Assembly (NCBI GenBank): GCA_949283305.1
Contig: CASDRU010000009.1
Coordinates: 1-64,000 of the forward strand
Direction: 5' to 3'
From: an uncultured Spirochaetales bacterium
GTDB lineage: Bacteria > Spirochaetota > Spirochaetia > Sphaerochaetales > Sphaerochaetaceae
Length of the DNA stretch: 64,000 bases
A program made the position numbers and the translations under genes. This document shows, one piece after another, positions 52,660-61,646 of this stretch (position 1 is its first letter; every line of letters begins with the position of its first letter). A model generated the notes under the pieces. The model searched no databases. It saw nothing but the letters and a program-made list of their open reading frames with translations, and had not been told where the DNA came from.

Positions 52660-54681
52660 ATGGACGATTTTGAAAAGAAAGATGAGGAGAAAAAGGAAAA
52701 CATTCCTCCTCTCAGTGATGAAAAAAAACCGGAGGAAAAGCCTGAAGATAAGAAAGATGACAAGGCTGAAGAAAAACCGGGTAAAGGAAAAAAGAATCCA
52801 TATGAGGAATACAAATACTGGGGATCTGAGAAGAAGAAGGGAAACGGCCCTGCTTTCAAGGGCGGCAAGCCTAACCGTTTTGCACTGGTTATCCTCATCC
52901 TGCTCATACTCAGCTTTGTCTATATGATTTTCAATGATGCTGTTGTGAACACACAGTACGAGGTCTCATATTCGACATTCATCAATCTTGCCAAGAACAA
53001 CCAGGTTAGAAGTGCCGAGATTCTGGATCAGAGCACTGTGAATTTCATAACTTCTGACGGTCTTTCTGGAACTGCGGATATTCCGTATGCGGATCCGGGA
53101 CTTCTTGCAACCCTGGAAGAGCATAATGTAGATGTTGCCGGAGGAACAAGTCCTGTAAGCTTCTGGTATATCCTGCTCAATCTCCTTCCATGGATCATAT
53201 TCATCTTCTTTATGGTCATGATCTTCCGCCAGGCTGGAGCACAGGGCGGTGGAAAGATGATGAACTCCTTTGGGAAAAGCCATGCACAGAAATATGACAA
53301 GAAAGACAATAATGTGAAGTTTTCTGATGTTGCCGGGCAGAAAGAGGCAAAGTATGAGCTTGAGGAGGTCGTTGACTTTTTAAAGCATCCTGAAAAGTAT
53401 GTGAAGATAGGTGCAAGGATTCCAAAAGGAGTTCTTCTTGTAGGTCCTCCAGGAACAGGTAAGACTCTTCTTGCGCGTGCTGTTGCAGGAGAGGCTGGTG
53501 TAAGCTTCTTCCACACATCCGGTTCTGATTTCGTTGAGATGTTTGTCGGAATGGGAGCAGCCAGGGTGCGTGATCTCTTTGAACAGGCAAGGAAGAATTC
53601 TCCATGCATAATCTTCATCGATGAGCTTGATGCCGTAGGACGCGCACGAGGAACAGGACTTGGCGGAGGGCATGATGAGAGGGAGCAGACGCTTAACCAG
53701 CTCCTTGTCGAGATGGATGGATTCTCTACAGCACCAGGCATCATAGTGATGGCTGCTACAAACCGCCCTGATGTCCTTGATCCAGCACTGCTCCGTCCAG
53801 GAAGATTTGACAGGCAGGTTGTTGTGGATCTTCCTGATGTTCAGGAGCGTCTTGATATATTGAGGATACATACAAAGAAGGTCACACTTGATCCGTCAGT
53901 CGATCTTGAAAGAATTGCAAGGGCAACTCCAGGAACAAGCGGAGCGGACATTGCCAACCTTGTAAACGAGGCCGCACTATATGCCGCACGCTCCAACAGG
54001 ATGGCCGTTGACATGAATGATTTTGAGAATGCTAGGGACAAGATCCTCTTAGGCGTTGCCCGCGAATCCCGCTTTATGACTGAAGAGGAAAAGAGGGCTA
54101 CTGCATATCATGAGTCAGGACATACTCTCATGCATTATTACCTGAAAACACTCGATCCTCTTCATAAGGTCACAATCATACCGCATGGAAGGGCGCTTGG
54201 AATCACGATGAGCCTTCCTGAAAAGGATGTTTACTCACGCAATCAGACCATGCTTGAAGACATGATCAAGATGATTATGGGAGGCTATGCGGCCGAAAAG
54301 ATCGTATACGGAGTGACTACGACCGGCACAAGCAATGACAACCAGAAAGCAACAGAGATTGCAAGGAGAATGGTCACAGAGTGGGGAATGAGTGAGCTTG
54401 GCTTTGTGAACCTCTCGTCAAACGGGGATGAGCCGATATTCCTCGGGCGTGAGATAGCTCAGCACAAGGACTATTCTGATTACACAGCCCGCAGGATTGA
54501 TGAGGAAGTTGAGAAGATTCTTTCCAGATGCATGAAGGAGACGCTTAGAACGCTGACTGAGCACCGTGACCAGCTGGATCAGCTTACTGAGGCTCTGGTC
54601 GAGAAAGAGACTCTTGATGATGCTGAAATCAGGGCTATGTTCAATTTCCCTGAAGTGGAGCATGTTACTAAATTAGTTTGA
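52660..54681 (+). CDS. ftsH: ATP-dependent zinc metalloprotease FtsH
   Basis: The 673-residue protein starts at the ATG at 52660 behind AAAGGA. Residues 1-70 form an unusual Lys/Glu-rich cytoplasmic extension before the first membrane segment at about 72-95. A short periplasmic domain, a second membrane segment at about 170-190, the AAA domain (GPPGTGKT at about 262, [19 protein letters not shown]) and the zinc site HESGH at about 483 follow. It degrades membrane and regulatory proteins. The extension is absent from E. coli FtsH. Confidence 0.96.
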   Translation: MDDFEKKDEEKKENIPPLSDEKKPEEKPEDKKDDKAEEKPGKGKKNPYEEYKYWGSEKKKGNGPAFKGGKPNRFALVILILLILSFVYMIFNDAVVNTQYEVSYSTFINLAKNNQVRSAEILDQSTVNFITSDGLSGTADIPYADPGLLATLEEHNVDVAGGTSPVSFWYILLNLLPWIIFIFFMVMIFRQAGAQGGGKMMNSFGKSHAQKYDKKDNNVKFSDVAGQKEAKYELEEVVDFLKHPEKYVKIGARIPKGVLLVGPPGTGKTLLARAVAGEAGVSFFHTSGSDFVEMFVGMGAARVRDLFEQARKNSPCIIFIDELDAVGRARGTGLGGGHDEREQTLNQLLVEMDGFSTAPGIIVMAATNRPDVLDPALLRPGRFDRQVVVDLPDVQERLDILRIHTKKVTLDPSVDLERIARATPGTSGADIANLVNEAALYAARSNRMAVDMNDFENARDKILLGVARESRFMTEEEKRATAYHESGHTLMHYYLKTLDPLHKVTIIPHGRALGITMSLPEKDVYSRNQTMLEDMIKMIMGGYAAEKIVYGVTTTGTSNDNQKATEIARRMVTEWGMSELGFVNLSSNGDEPIFLGREIAQHKDYSDYTARRIDEEVEKILSRCMKETLRTLTEHRDQLDQLTEALVEKETLDDAEIRAMFNFPEVEHVTKLV

Positions 54682-54683
54682 TT

Positions 54684-56495
54684 ATGGACACAAGCAAGAA
54701 AAGAAATTTCTGTATCATAGCACATATAGATCACGGCAAGAGCACTCTTGCCGACCGCTTTATCGAAAAGGCGGCACTTGTCACCAGCCGTGGCCCCCAG
54801 CAGTCCCAGATTCTTGACAACATGGATATCGAGAGGGAAAGGGGAATTACTATCAAGAGCCAGGCTGTAACGATTCCATACACAGCAAAGGACGGAGAGG
54901 TGTACGAGCTGAATCTTGTAGACACTCCGGGCCATGTTGACTTTACATATGAAGTTTCACGCGCAATCTCATCCTGTGAGGGTGCGCTTCTTTTAATCGA
55001 TGCATCTCAGGGAGTTGAGGCACAGACACTTGCCAATTTGTATCTTGCAATGGAGCATGATCTGGAGATAATTCCGGTCATAAACAAGATCGATCTTCCT
55101 TCTGCAGATATTCCCTCCTGCCTTCATCAGATAGAGCATGATCTTGGTCTTGATCCTGATATGGCAATCCGTGTCAGCGCAAAGACAGGCGAGGGTGTTG
55201 ATGATCTTTTTGAAGCAATTGTCAATTACATCCCTTCTCCTGAGGGAAAGGATGATGACTGTCTGAGGGCTCTTATCTTTGACTCCCACTATGACCCGTA
55301 CAGGGGAGTTGTGGTTCATGCAAGGATTTTTTCTGGCACTTTGAAAGCAGGCGATGAAATCAGGCTCATGCACTCAGGGGCTGTTTACAAGGTAGAGGAC
55401 CTCGGGATATTCCAGCTCCAGCTTGTGTCCAAGCCGTTTCTGACAACAGGTGATGTCGGATATTTCATAGCTGGAATAAAGACCATCAGCGATATCAGAG
55501 TAGGAGATACGGTGACGCTTTCAAAGAATCCGGCTCCTGAGCCGCTCAGCGGTTTTAAGGAAGTGAAGCCCGTTGTGTTCTCATCAATATATCCTGTTGA
55601 CACCAATGACTATGAGGAGCTTTCTGATGCAATTGCAAGGCTCAAGCTTAACGATGCCTCCCTTGTCTATGAAAAAGACAGCTCTGCAGCTTTGGGCTTC
55701 GGTTTCAGATGCGGTTTTCTGGGACTGCTTCATCTTGAGGTCATCCAGGAGAGGATTGAAAGGGAATTCGGACTGTCAATTGTGTTCACCTCTCCTTCAG
55801 TCAGATACATCGTTCATCTGAAGAACGGGGAAATCAAGGAGATAGACAATCCTCTTGAGTATCCTGATCCTATGAGAGTCGAGTACGCAGAAGAGCCTTA
55901 TATAGAAGCCCAGATCATCACTCCTGTTGATTATGTAGGGCCTATAATCACGCTCTGCATGGAAAAGAGGGGTGTGCAGACAAACATGAATTATCTTGAC
56001 CAGAAAAGGGTCGAGCTTACATATGAGATGCCTCTTGCGGAGGTTCTCTTCGAGTTTTATGACAGACTCAAGAGCGTCTCACGCGGCTATGCATCATTTG
56101 ATTACCAGGTGAAGGGAGTCAAGAAGACAGATCTGGTCCGTCTTGACATTCTTGTAAACGGGGATCCTGTTGACGCGCTTTCGCAGCTTGTTTTCAAAGA
56201 CAGCGCGCAAAGCAGGGGAAGAATAGTATGCGAGCGCCTCAAGGATGAGATTCCGCGTCAGCAGTTCAAGATACCTATCCAGGCCGCAATCGGGGGAAAC
56301 ATCATAGCACGTGAGACAATAAGCGCATACAGAAAGGATGTCACTGCAAAATGCTATGGCGGTGATATATCAAGAAAGAGAAAGCTTCTTGAAAAGCAGA
56401 AGGAAGGAAAGAAGAGAATGAAGATGGTTGGAAATGTCGAGATTCCGCAGTCTGCATTCCTTGCTGTGCTGAAAACGGAGGAAAATGAGAAATGA
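54684..56495 (+). CDS. lepA: Elongation factor 4 (LepA)
   Basis: The 603-residue GTPase has G1 AHIDHGKSTLADR at residue 14, GITIKSQAV, DTPGHVDFTYEVSRAISSCE and NKIDLPSAD, then the LepA-specific C-terminal domain (AAIGGNIIARETISAYRKDV, CYGGDISRKRKLLEKQKEGK). It binds ribosomes and promotes back-translocation or biogenesis. The ATG lies two bases after the ftsH stop with no strong Shine-Dalgarno sequence, so it is probably coupled. Confidence 0.97.
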   Translation: MDTSKKRNFCIIAHIDHGKSTLADRFIEKAALVTSRGPQQSQILDNMDIERERGITIKSQAVTIPYTAKDGEVYELNLVDTPGHVDFTYEVSRAISSCEGALLLIDASQGVEAQTLANLYLAMEHDLEIIPVINKIDLPSADIPSCLHQIEHDLGLDPDMAIRVSAKTGEGVDDLFEAIVNYIPSPEGKDDDCLRALIFDSHYDPYRGVVVHARIFSGTLKAGDEIRLMHSGAVYKVEDLGIFQLQLVSKPFLTTGDVGYFIAGIKTISDIRVGDTVTLSKNPAPEPLSGFKEVKPVVFSSIYPVDTNDYEELSDAIARLKLNDASLVYEKDSSAALGFGFRCGFLGLLHLEVIQERIEREFGLSIVFTSPSVRYIVHLKNGEIKEIDNPLEYPDPMRVEYAEEPYIEAQIITPVDYVGPIITLCMEKRGVQTNMNYLDQKRVELTYEMPLAEVLFEFYDRLKSVSRGYASFDYQVKGVKKTDLVRLDILVNGDPVDALSQLVFKDSAQSRGRIVCERLKDEIPRQQFKIPIQAAIGGNIIARETISAYRKDVTAKCYGGDISRKRKLLEKQKEGKKRMKMVGNVEIPQSAFLAVLKTEENEK

Positions 56496-57448
56496 CAAAG
56501 GTCTTTGATCTTGAAAAGGACTACAAGAGGATTGTAATCAGAGAAGGAAGATATGAGGTGAGCGTTCTCACTCAGGGTGCCATCCTCAATTCCTTTAAAA
56601 TCGACGATGTGGATGTATGTTTAGGCTACAAGGACTATAGAAGCTACATAGACTGTCCGTCTCACATGGGAGAGGTCGTAGGTCCTTTTGCCAACAGGAT
56701 CAAGGACGCAAGGTTCAAACTCGACGCAGTTGAGTACACACTTGAGAAGAACAACAACGGACGCAACAGTCTTCACAGCGGCTCAAAGAGTTTCGGACTT
56801 GAGAACTTTTCGATTGCCGGCATTTCTGATTCCTCTGTTACCCTTGCCCTTATAAGCGGAGAAAAGGGAGGCTTTCCTGGCACTCATGAGGTCCTGGTCA
56901 CTTACATGCTCTCTGGCGGGGCTCTTACAATCTCCTACCAGGTTGCAAGTGACAAGAAGTGCCCTGTAAACATAACAAACCACGCATATTTCAACCTCAA
57001 CGGAAAAGGGGATATTAGAAGTCAGGAGATAATGATTCCGTCCGATGAGTACATTGCAGTGGATGAGTATCTCATTCCGACAGAGATAAGAAAGAGTGAG
57101 GGAACTGATTTTGATTTTAACAAGAGCACAGTTATCGGAGAAAGAAGGGACGGAAAATATGACCATGCCTTCATCCTCCGTGAGGGTGAGCAGGTGATTG
57201 CAAAGGGCGAGAAATACCAGCTGAGGATGCTTACAGACCTTCCAGCTGTACAGTTTTATACAGGAGCATATCTTAAGAATGAAGGTGAAAGCCTTAACGG
57301 AGAAATCTATGGTCCTCACTCAGGCTTTGCACTTGAGTCCGAGTTCTATCCTGATTTCGTAAACCGTCCTGATTTCAGAGGCTCATATACAAGAGAGGGT
57401 GTTCCATTTAAGACAAGCACCACATATATTCTGGAAGACCGGCTATGA
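56492..57448 (+). CDS. galM: Aldose 1-epimerase (galactose mutarotase)
   Basis: The 318-residue protein has the GalM fold: GPFANRIKDARFKLD at about residue 70, SLHSGSKSFG with a His, NITNHAYFNLNGKG with the catalytic His at about 165, and GFALESEFYPDFVN with the catalytic Glu near 280. It interconverts the alpha and beta forms of aldoses and would support sugars imported by the Mgl system. Overlaps of four bases on both sides couple it to lepA and udk. Confidence 0.93.
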   Translation: MTKVFDLEKDYKRIVIREGRYEVSVLTQGAILNSFKIDDVDVCLGYKDYRSYIDCPSHMGEVVGPFANRIKDARFKLDAVEYTLEKNNNGRNSLHSGSKSFGLENFSIAGISDSSVTLALISGEKGGFPGTHEVLVTYMLSGGALTISYQVASDKKCPVNITNHAYFNLNGKGDIRSQEIMIPSDEYIAVDEYLIPTEIRKSEGTDFDFNKSTVIGERRDGKYDHAFILREGEQVIAKGEKYQLRMLTDLPAVQFYTGAYLKNEGESLNGEIYGPHSGFALESEFYPDFVNRPDFRGSYTREGVPFKTSTTYILEDRL

Positions 57449-58059
57449 AAGTAAGGCTTATAGGAATAACCGGAGGCTCTGGCAGCGGCAAGAGCACTGT
57501 AGTAAGAAGAATCCAGGAAAACAGCGGGGACTGTCTTTTAATCGAGATGGATAATTATTACAAAAGCGCTCCTCAGGTCAATAACGACAATATCACAAGC
57601 TATAATTTTGACCAGCCTGATGCATTTGACATGGATCTTCTTTTAAAGAACCTTGATGATCTGAAGAGTGGAAGAAGCACAGAAATGCCCCTCTATGATT
57701 TTGTCACGCATTCGAGAAAAGAAGAAAGCGTAATCCTTGAGCCTAAGAAGCTCATAATACTTGATGGGCTCATGGTGCTCTATGATGAGAGAATCAGAAA
57801 TCTTCTGGATCTCAAGATCTATGTCGAAACGCCTGCAGACATAAGGTTCATAAGAAGGCTTAAGCGTGATATAGTCGAGCGCGGAAGAACGATGGAAAGC
57901 GTGATAAAGCAGTACATGGAAGTTGTCCGCCCCGGGCACTATAACTTCATCGAGCCGACAAAGGAATATGCTGATATCATAATTCCTGAGGGCGGGTATA
58001 ACGAGAATGCGATGAAAGTGCTCTTCACGTTCGTATCGAGCATATTGAAAGAAGATTAA
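57445..58059 (+). CDS. udk: Uridine kinase
   Basis: The 204-residue P-loop kinase starts with IGITGGSGSGKSTVVRR and has YNFDQPDAFDMDLL, PLYDFVTHSR and the lid IRRLKRDIVERGRTMESV. It phosphorylates uridine and cytidine in pyrimidine salvage. A threonyl/uridine-kinase-like relative of other specificity cannot be excluded, but the YxFDxPxAFD motif supports Udk. The 3' end overlaps convergent yidD by four bases. Confidence 0.92.
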   Translation: MKVRLIGITGGSGSGKSTVVRRIQENSGDCLLIEMDNYYKSAPQVNNDNITSYNFDQPDAFDMDLLLKNLDDLKSGRSTEMPLYDFVTHSRKEESVILEPKKLIILDGLMVLYDERIRNLLDLKIYVETPADIRFIRRLKRDIVERGRTMESVIKQYMEVVRPGHYNFIEPTKEYADIIIPEGGYNENAMKVLFTFVSSILKED

Positions 58060-58349
58060 TCCTTGTCAAAGCCCTTCGGCTTCTTGTAGATTCTGTGCCT
58101 GTCCCTTATTTCCTTTACTGAGAAAGTCTCCGGAACAGGGTCCGGACCTCCAAGAAATGATTTGCGGCAACGGAAGAGGCGGGCAAAGCCAAGAACAGCA
58201 CCCCTTATTATCCCGTGCTTTCTTACAGCCTGTATGAAATATGATGAGCAGGAGGGAGTATAGCGGCAGCTCGGGCCGAAGAACGGGCTGAGCAGGCCAC
58301 GGTAAAGATATACAGGAATCAAAAATATTTCCCTCAGTATTTTTCTCAT
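58056..58349 (-). CDS. yidD: Membrane protein insertion efficiency factor YidD
   Basis: The 97-residue protein has the YidD signature PVYLYRGLLSPFFGPSCRYT followed by PSCSSYF, with an amphipathic N-terminal helix. The family assists YidC-dependent insertion. The gene is separate from rpmH, rnpA and yidC here. The ATG at 58349 has no Shine-Dalgarno sequence; TATTTT ends six bases before it. Confidence 0.92.
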   Translation of the reverse strand: MRKILREIFLIPVYLYRGLLSPFFGPSCRYTPSCSSYFIQAVRKHGIIRGAVLGFARLFRCRKSFLGGPDPVPETFSVKEIRDRHRIYKKPKGFDKD

Positions 58350-58355
58350 GGAAAT

Positions 58356-58361
58356 AAAATA
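58356..58361 (-). promoter_or_regulatory. -10-like box of yidD, leaderless start
   Basis: TATTTT on the minus strand ends six bases before the ATG; TTTCAT lies 17 bases further upstream. Matches are weak. Confidence 0.3.
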
Positions 58362-58378
58362 AAACAAAGGAAAAAATT

Positions 58379-58855
58379 ATGAAAGTGGATAAGACAAATG
58401 CCCTCAGGCTTCTTGACCTGAACAAAATAGAATACAGAATAGTCACATACGATGCTGATCTCCTTGAAAGAGGTGAAGATATTGCAAAAGAACTCGGAGA
58501 AGAAGAGGAAAGGGTATACAAGACCCTTGTGACAGTATCCAAGAGCGCAGAGCATTACGTGTTTGTAATACCTGTTTGTGAAACTCTTGATTTAAAGAAG
58601 GCTGCCAGGATCACAGGTGAAAAGGAAATTGAGATGATAAAGCAGAAGGAACTGCTTCCATTAACCGGCTATGTGCACGGCGGATGCTCTCCAATTGGAA
58701 TGAAGAAGAGCTTCAAGACATATTTTGATGAGACAGTCATCCTTTTTGACCGCATTTATGTGAGTGCCGGCAAGAGAGGAATGCAGATGGAAGTCGAAAC
58801 GGAAAAGCTGATTGAAATCTCTGGGGCAGAGACTGCGGACCTTATAAAAGGGTGA
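58379..58855 (+). CDS. ybaK: Cys-tRNA(Pro)/Cys-tRNA(Cys) deacylase YbaK
   Basis: The 158-residue protein belongs to the YbaK/EbsC family: VYKTLVTVSKSAEHYVFVIP with the conserved Lys, KKAARITGEKEIEMI and GYVHGGCSPIGMKKSFKTYF with the GGxSP motif (here GGCSP). It clears Cys from mischarged tRNA-Pro. AAAGGAAAAA precedes the ATG. Confidence 0.93.
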   Translation: MKVDKTNALRLLDLNKIEYRIVTYDADLLERGEDIAKELGEEEERVYKTLVTVSKSAEHYVFVIPVCETLDLKKAARITGEKEIEMIKQKELLPLTGYVHGGCSPIGMKKSFKTYFDETVILFDRIYVSAGKRGMQMEVETEKLIEISGAETADLIKG

Positions 58856-58858
58856 TAC

Positions 58859-58886
58859 TTGCAAAAAGGCAAATTCCGTATATAAT
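58859..58886 (+). promoter_or_regulatory. Distal promoter upstream of rpmF
   Basis: TTGCAA (58859-58864), 16 bases and a perfect TATAAT (58881-58886). It would give a leader of about 135 bases before rpmF, which encodes no protein I can recognise; the yceD gene often found before rpmF is absent. Confidence 0.5.
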
Positions 58887-58957
58887 GTACTTAACACATT
58901 TTGATAATCTGTCAGAAAAGGTATAGCTCTTTATGGCAAGAAATTTTATTTGAGGCG

Positions 58958-58986
58958 TTGACGTATTTATTTTCTTTTGATACTAT
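58958..58986 (+). promoter_or_regulatory. Proximal promoter of rpmF-acpP-rnc
   Basis: TTGACG (58958-58963), 17 bases and TACTAT (58981-58986), with a leader of about 35 bases containing GAGG. Confidence 0.6.
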
Positions 58987-59026
58987 CGTATAGGTCAATT
59001 GAGAAAATAAGGTTAAGAGGTTTAAA

Positions 59027-59212
59027 ATGGCAACACCTAAGTATAAAACATCAAAGTCAAAGGCAGCTAGCAGAAAGGCAGCTAACATGAAGCTCAGCAT
59101 GCCGAATCTTTCAGAGTGTCAGACATGTGGAAACTTAATTCCGTCTCACCGTGTATGCCCTAAGTGTGGTTACTATGCAGGCAAGCCGGTTGTAGTTAAG
59201 GACGAGGAATAA
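59027..59212 (+). CDS. rpmF: 50S ribosomal protein L32
   Basis: The 61-residue protein starts MATPKYKTSKSKAASRKAAN and has a four-Cys zinc ribbon (CQTCGN...CPKCGYY), so it is the zinc-binding (C+) form. It leads the rpmF-acpP-rnc operon. Confidence 0.96.
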   Translation: MATPKYKTSKSKAASRKAANMKLSMPNLSECQTCGNLIPSHRVCPKCGYYAGKPVVVKDEE

Positions 59213-59226
59213 TAAAGAGGAAACAT

Positions 59227-59469
59227 ATGACAGAGAACGAAGTATTTGAAAAAGTCAGAGACCTTGTAGTTGAGAAGCTCAACATCAAGAGTGAGAAGAT
59301 TACAATGGATGCAGATTTCAGAAAGGATCTTGGTGCAGACAGCCTTGATACTTATGAGCTTGTTTATGCCATCGAGGAAGAGCTCGGAGTCACAATCAGT
59401 GATGATATGGCTAACGAGTTCGAGACAGTAGGTGATGCAGTAAGATATCTTGCAAAGGAATTGAACTAA
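59227..59469 (+). CDS. acpP: Acyl carrier protein
   Basis: The 80-residue acidic protein has the phosphopantetheine site DLGADSLDTYEL with Ser at about residue 39. It carries growing fatty acids. AGAGGAAAC precedes the ATG, and rnc begins directly after its stop. Confidence 0.97.
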   Translation: MTENEVFEKVRDLVVEKLNIKSEKITMDADFRKDLGADSLDTYELVYAIEEELGVTISDDMANEFETVGDAVRYLAKELN

Positions 59470-60219
59470 TTGAATCCTGCCGTTCAGAAAAAAGCTCCCG
59501 GTCTTAGTGAAGACAGAAAAAGGGAGCTTTTATTATTTTTAAACGAACATGATCTTGAAATAAATGATCTTGAGCTGCTGAATCTCGCATTCACTCATTC
59601 ATCCTATTCAAATGAGATGAAATTCCACGCTGATTCAAACGAGCGTCTGGAGTTCTTAGGCGACAGCGTGCTTGCTCTTGTCACCGCCCAGTATCTTTAT
59701 TCACATCTTGCCAATGTGGATGAAGGAGTGCTCAGCAAGATCAAGGCAAGCGTGGTAAGTGAGGAAAGCCTTGCAGAAATCGCATATTCATTTCACCTTG
59801 AGCGCTTCCTTTTAATGGGAAAAGGAGAGCTTGCTCAGGGGGGAAAGATGAAGAAGGCCGTGCTTGCAGATGCAATGGAAGCAGTCATTGCCGCTCTTTA
59901 TCTTGATCAGGGACTGGAGAAAGCTAGAAGCTATGTCCTTTCCTTCATCTCCTCCCAGGTTGAGAAATACCTTGATGACAGGCTTGACTTCAAGGACTAT
60001 AAGACAAAGCTTCAGGAATACATCCAGAAGAAGAGGAAAGCTCTTCCCTCTTATAAGGTGGTGAACCAGACAGGACCTGACCATAACCAGGAATTCACGG
60101 TCACTGTCACGGTCCTTGGACGTACATTCGGACCGGCAAAAGGCAGGAACAAGAAATCAGCGGAGCAGGAGGCTGCGCATATAGCCCTCAGGGAGCTAAA
60201 GATCATCAGCGAGAACTGA
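59470..60219 (+). CDS. rnc: Ribonuclease III
   Basis: The 249-residue protein has the RNase III signature NERLEFLGDSVLALV at about residue 57, LADAMEAVIAALYLDQG with the metal-binding acidic residues, and a C-terminal dsRNA-binding domain (DYKTKLQEYIQ...GRNKKSAEQEAAHIAL). It processes rRNA and structured mRNA. The start appears to be the TTG at 59470, immediately after the acpP stop, with AAAGGA upstream; no ATG occurs before the catalytic domain. Its last 24 bases overlap the convergent cca gene. Confidence 0.95.
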   Translation: MNPAVQKKAPGLSEDRKRELLLFLNEHDLEINDLELLNLAFTHSSYSNEMKFHADSNERLEFLGDSVLALVTAQYLYSHLANVDEGVLSKIKASVVSEESLAEIAYSFHLERFLLMGKGELAQGGKMKKAVLADAMEAVIAALYLDQGLEKARSYVLSFISSQVEKYLDDRLDFKDYKTKLQEYIQKKRKALPSYKVVNQTGPDHNQEFTVTVTVLGRTFGPAKGRNKKSAEQEAAHIALRELKIISEN

Positions 60220-61551
60220 TGCGCGTGAGAGCAGATAAGACTTTTCATTCTTCTCCGGATTTTCTATAACCTCATCAAGAAGCATCTCAAGCATCCTTCC
60301 CATTTTTGCAGAAGGCTCTGCTATTTTGTTCTCAATCAGATCCTTTCCGTTTATCTTCAGATCCTTGAGAGAAATCGCATTGTTCTTCTCATCCTCTTCT
60401 TTTATCCTGTCAATGAGCGAGACAAGATATTCTGTATTCACATTTCCGGAAATCGCAAGCGCATCATCAATCCTGAGGTCTATGATCTCTTCTATGTTGC
60501 TTCTTCCCGCAGCGCGGACAAAGCGTCTGACAGCGGCATCTGAAAAGGATGGATTGTAGTTGAACATGTGCATTCTTATCAGGTGCGATACTTTCTCTCT
60601 TTCCTCGTTGCTTGTTTTCAGCCTTCGTGCGATGCTCTCAAATATTTCTGCACTTCTGATCTCATGCCCATAGAAGGTGTACTCCCTTTCACCGCTCTCA
60701 TCTTTTTCCCTCGTCGAGAGCTTTCCTATGTCATGAAAGAGGGAAGCAAGCCTGACATAGCTGCTGTGTCCGTTGATCCTTGCATAATCAAGGGTGCACA
60801 GAAGGTGAGTGTAAAGATCGTTTTTATGCATTCCTCCAAGAGCAAAGCCATATGCTGCTTTGAGCTCAGGAAGGATTATGTCCATCAGGCCGCATTTTCT
60901 CATCTGCTCAAGACCGAGCGTCGGATTGTCTGAAAGGATCAAGGAAAAGAGCTCTTCCTTTATCCTCTCGGCAGAGACCTTTCTTATATTGTCCTTCATT
61001 TTTATTATGGCAGAGAAAGTTTCATCCTCGATTTTAAAAGAGAGCTTTGAAGAAAAGCGCAGCGCGCGGAGCATCCTCAGCGCATCCTCGCTGAAGCGTT
61101 CCTCTGCATTTCCGATAGCCCTTATTATTCCCTTCTTCAGATCTTTTTTCCCTTCATGCAGGTCAATTATCTCTCCATCCGGAAGACTTGCTGCCAGTGC
61201 ATTTATTGTAAAATCCCTTCTTTTAAGATCTTCGGCAAGATCTTTAGTGAACTCAATTGTTTCAGGATGCCGGGAATCCAGATACACTCCGTCAGATCTG
61301 AATGTAGTGACCTCGTAGCTCTCTCCTTTATAGAGCACTGTCACCGTGCCGTGTTTTATTCCCGTATCTATCGTGCGGCGGAAGATTCTCTTCACATCCT
61401 CAGGCCGTGCATCGGTCGTGAAATCATAGTCCTGGTTCTCTTTTTTCAGCAGATAGTCGCGAACTGCACCACCTACAAGGTAAACCTTGTAGCCGTTTAG
61501 GTTGAAATATTTAGCAAATTCCTTTATCTTTTCCGGGACTCTGTACTTCAC
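60196..61551 (-). CDS. cca: CCA tRNA nucleotidyltransferase with HD domain
   Basis: The 451-residue class II nucleotidyltransferase has YLVGGAVRDYLL at about residue 25, DYDFTTDARPEDV with the catalytic Asp pair, RRDFTINALA and EERFSEDALRMLRALRFS, then an HD domain (LASLFHDIGKLS) at about 270. It adds or repairs CCA ends; tRNA-Gln in this window lacks an encoded CCA. A poly(A) polymerase role is a less likely alternative. The GTG start at 61551 has no Shine-Dalgarno sequence; a perfect TATAAT ends six bases before it. Confidence 0.92.
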   Translation of the reverse strand: MKYRVPEKIKEFAKYFNLNGYKVYLVGGAVRDYLLKKENQDYDFTTDARPEDVKRIFRRTIDTGIKHGTVTVLYKGESYEVTTFRSDGVYLDSRHPETIEFTKDLAEDLKRRDFTINALAASLPDGEIIDLHEGKKDLKKGIIRAIGNAEERFSEDALRMLRALRFSSKLSFKIEDETFSAIIKMKDNIRKVSAERIKEELFSLILSDNPTLGLEQMRKCGLMDIILPELKAAYGFALGGMHKNDLYTHLLCTLDYARINGHSSYVRLASLFHDIGKLSTREKDESGEREYTFYGHEIRSAEIFESIARRLKTSNEEREKVSHLIRMHMFNYNPSFSDAAVRRFVRAAGRSNIEEIIDLRIDDALAISGNVNTEYLVSLIDRIKEEDEKNNAISLKDLKINGKDLIENKIAEPSAKMGRMLEMLLDEVIENPEKNEKSYLLSRASVLADDL

Positions 61552-61557
61552 AGCCTG

Positions 61558-61563
61558 ATTATA
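61558..61563 (-). promoter_or_regulatory. -10 box of cca, leaderless GTG start
   Basis: TATAAT on the minus strand ends six bases before the GTG at 61551. No clear -35 is present. Confidence 0.5.
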
Positions 61564-61597
61564 TGCTATCGTGAGCCTTTAAAAAAGGGCTTTAGTC

Positions 61598-61626
61598 TTG
61601 TCTATATCCTGCCTTTTCACTATGAT
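61598..61626 (+). promoter_or_regulatory. ileS promoter
   Basis: TTGTCT (61598-61603), 17 bases and TATGAT (61621-61626), followed by AAGGAG and the ATG at 61647. No T-box or other structured leader fits in the short 5' region. Confidence 0.5.
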
Positions 61627-61646
61627 AACAGAGTTAAGGAGATATC

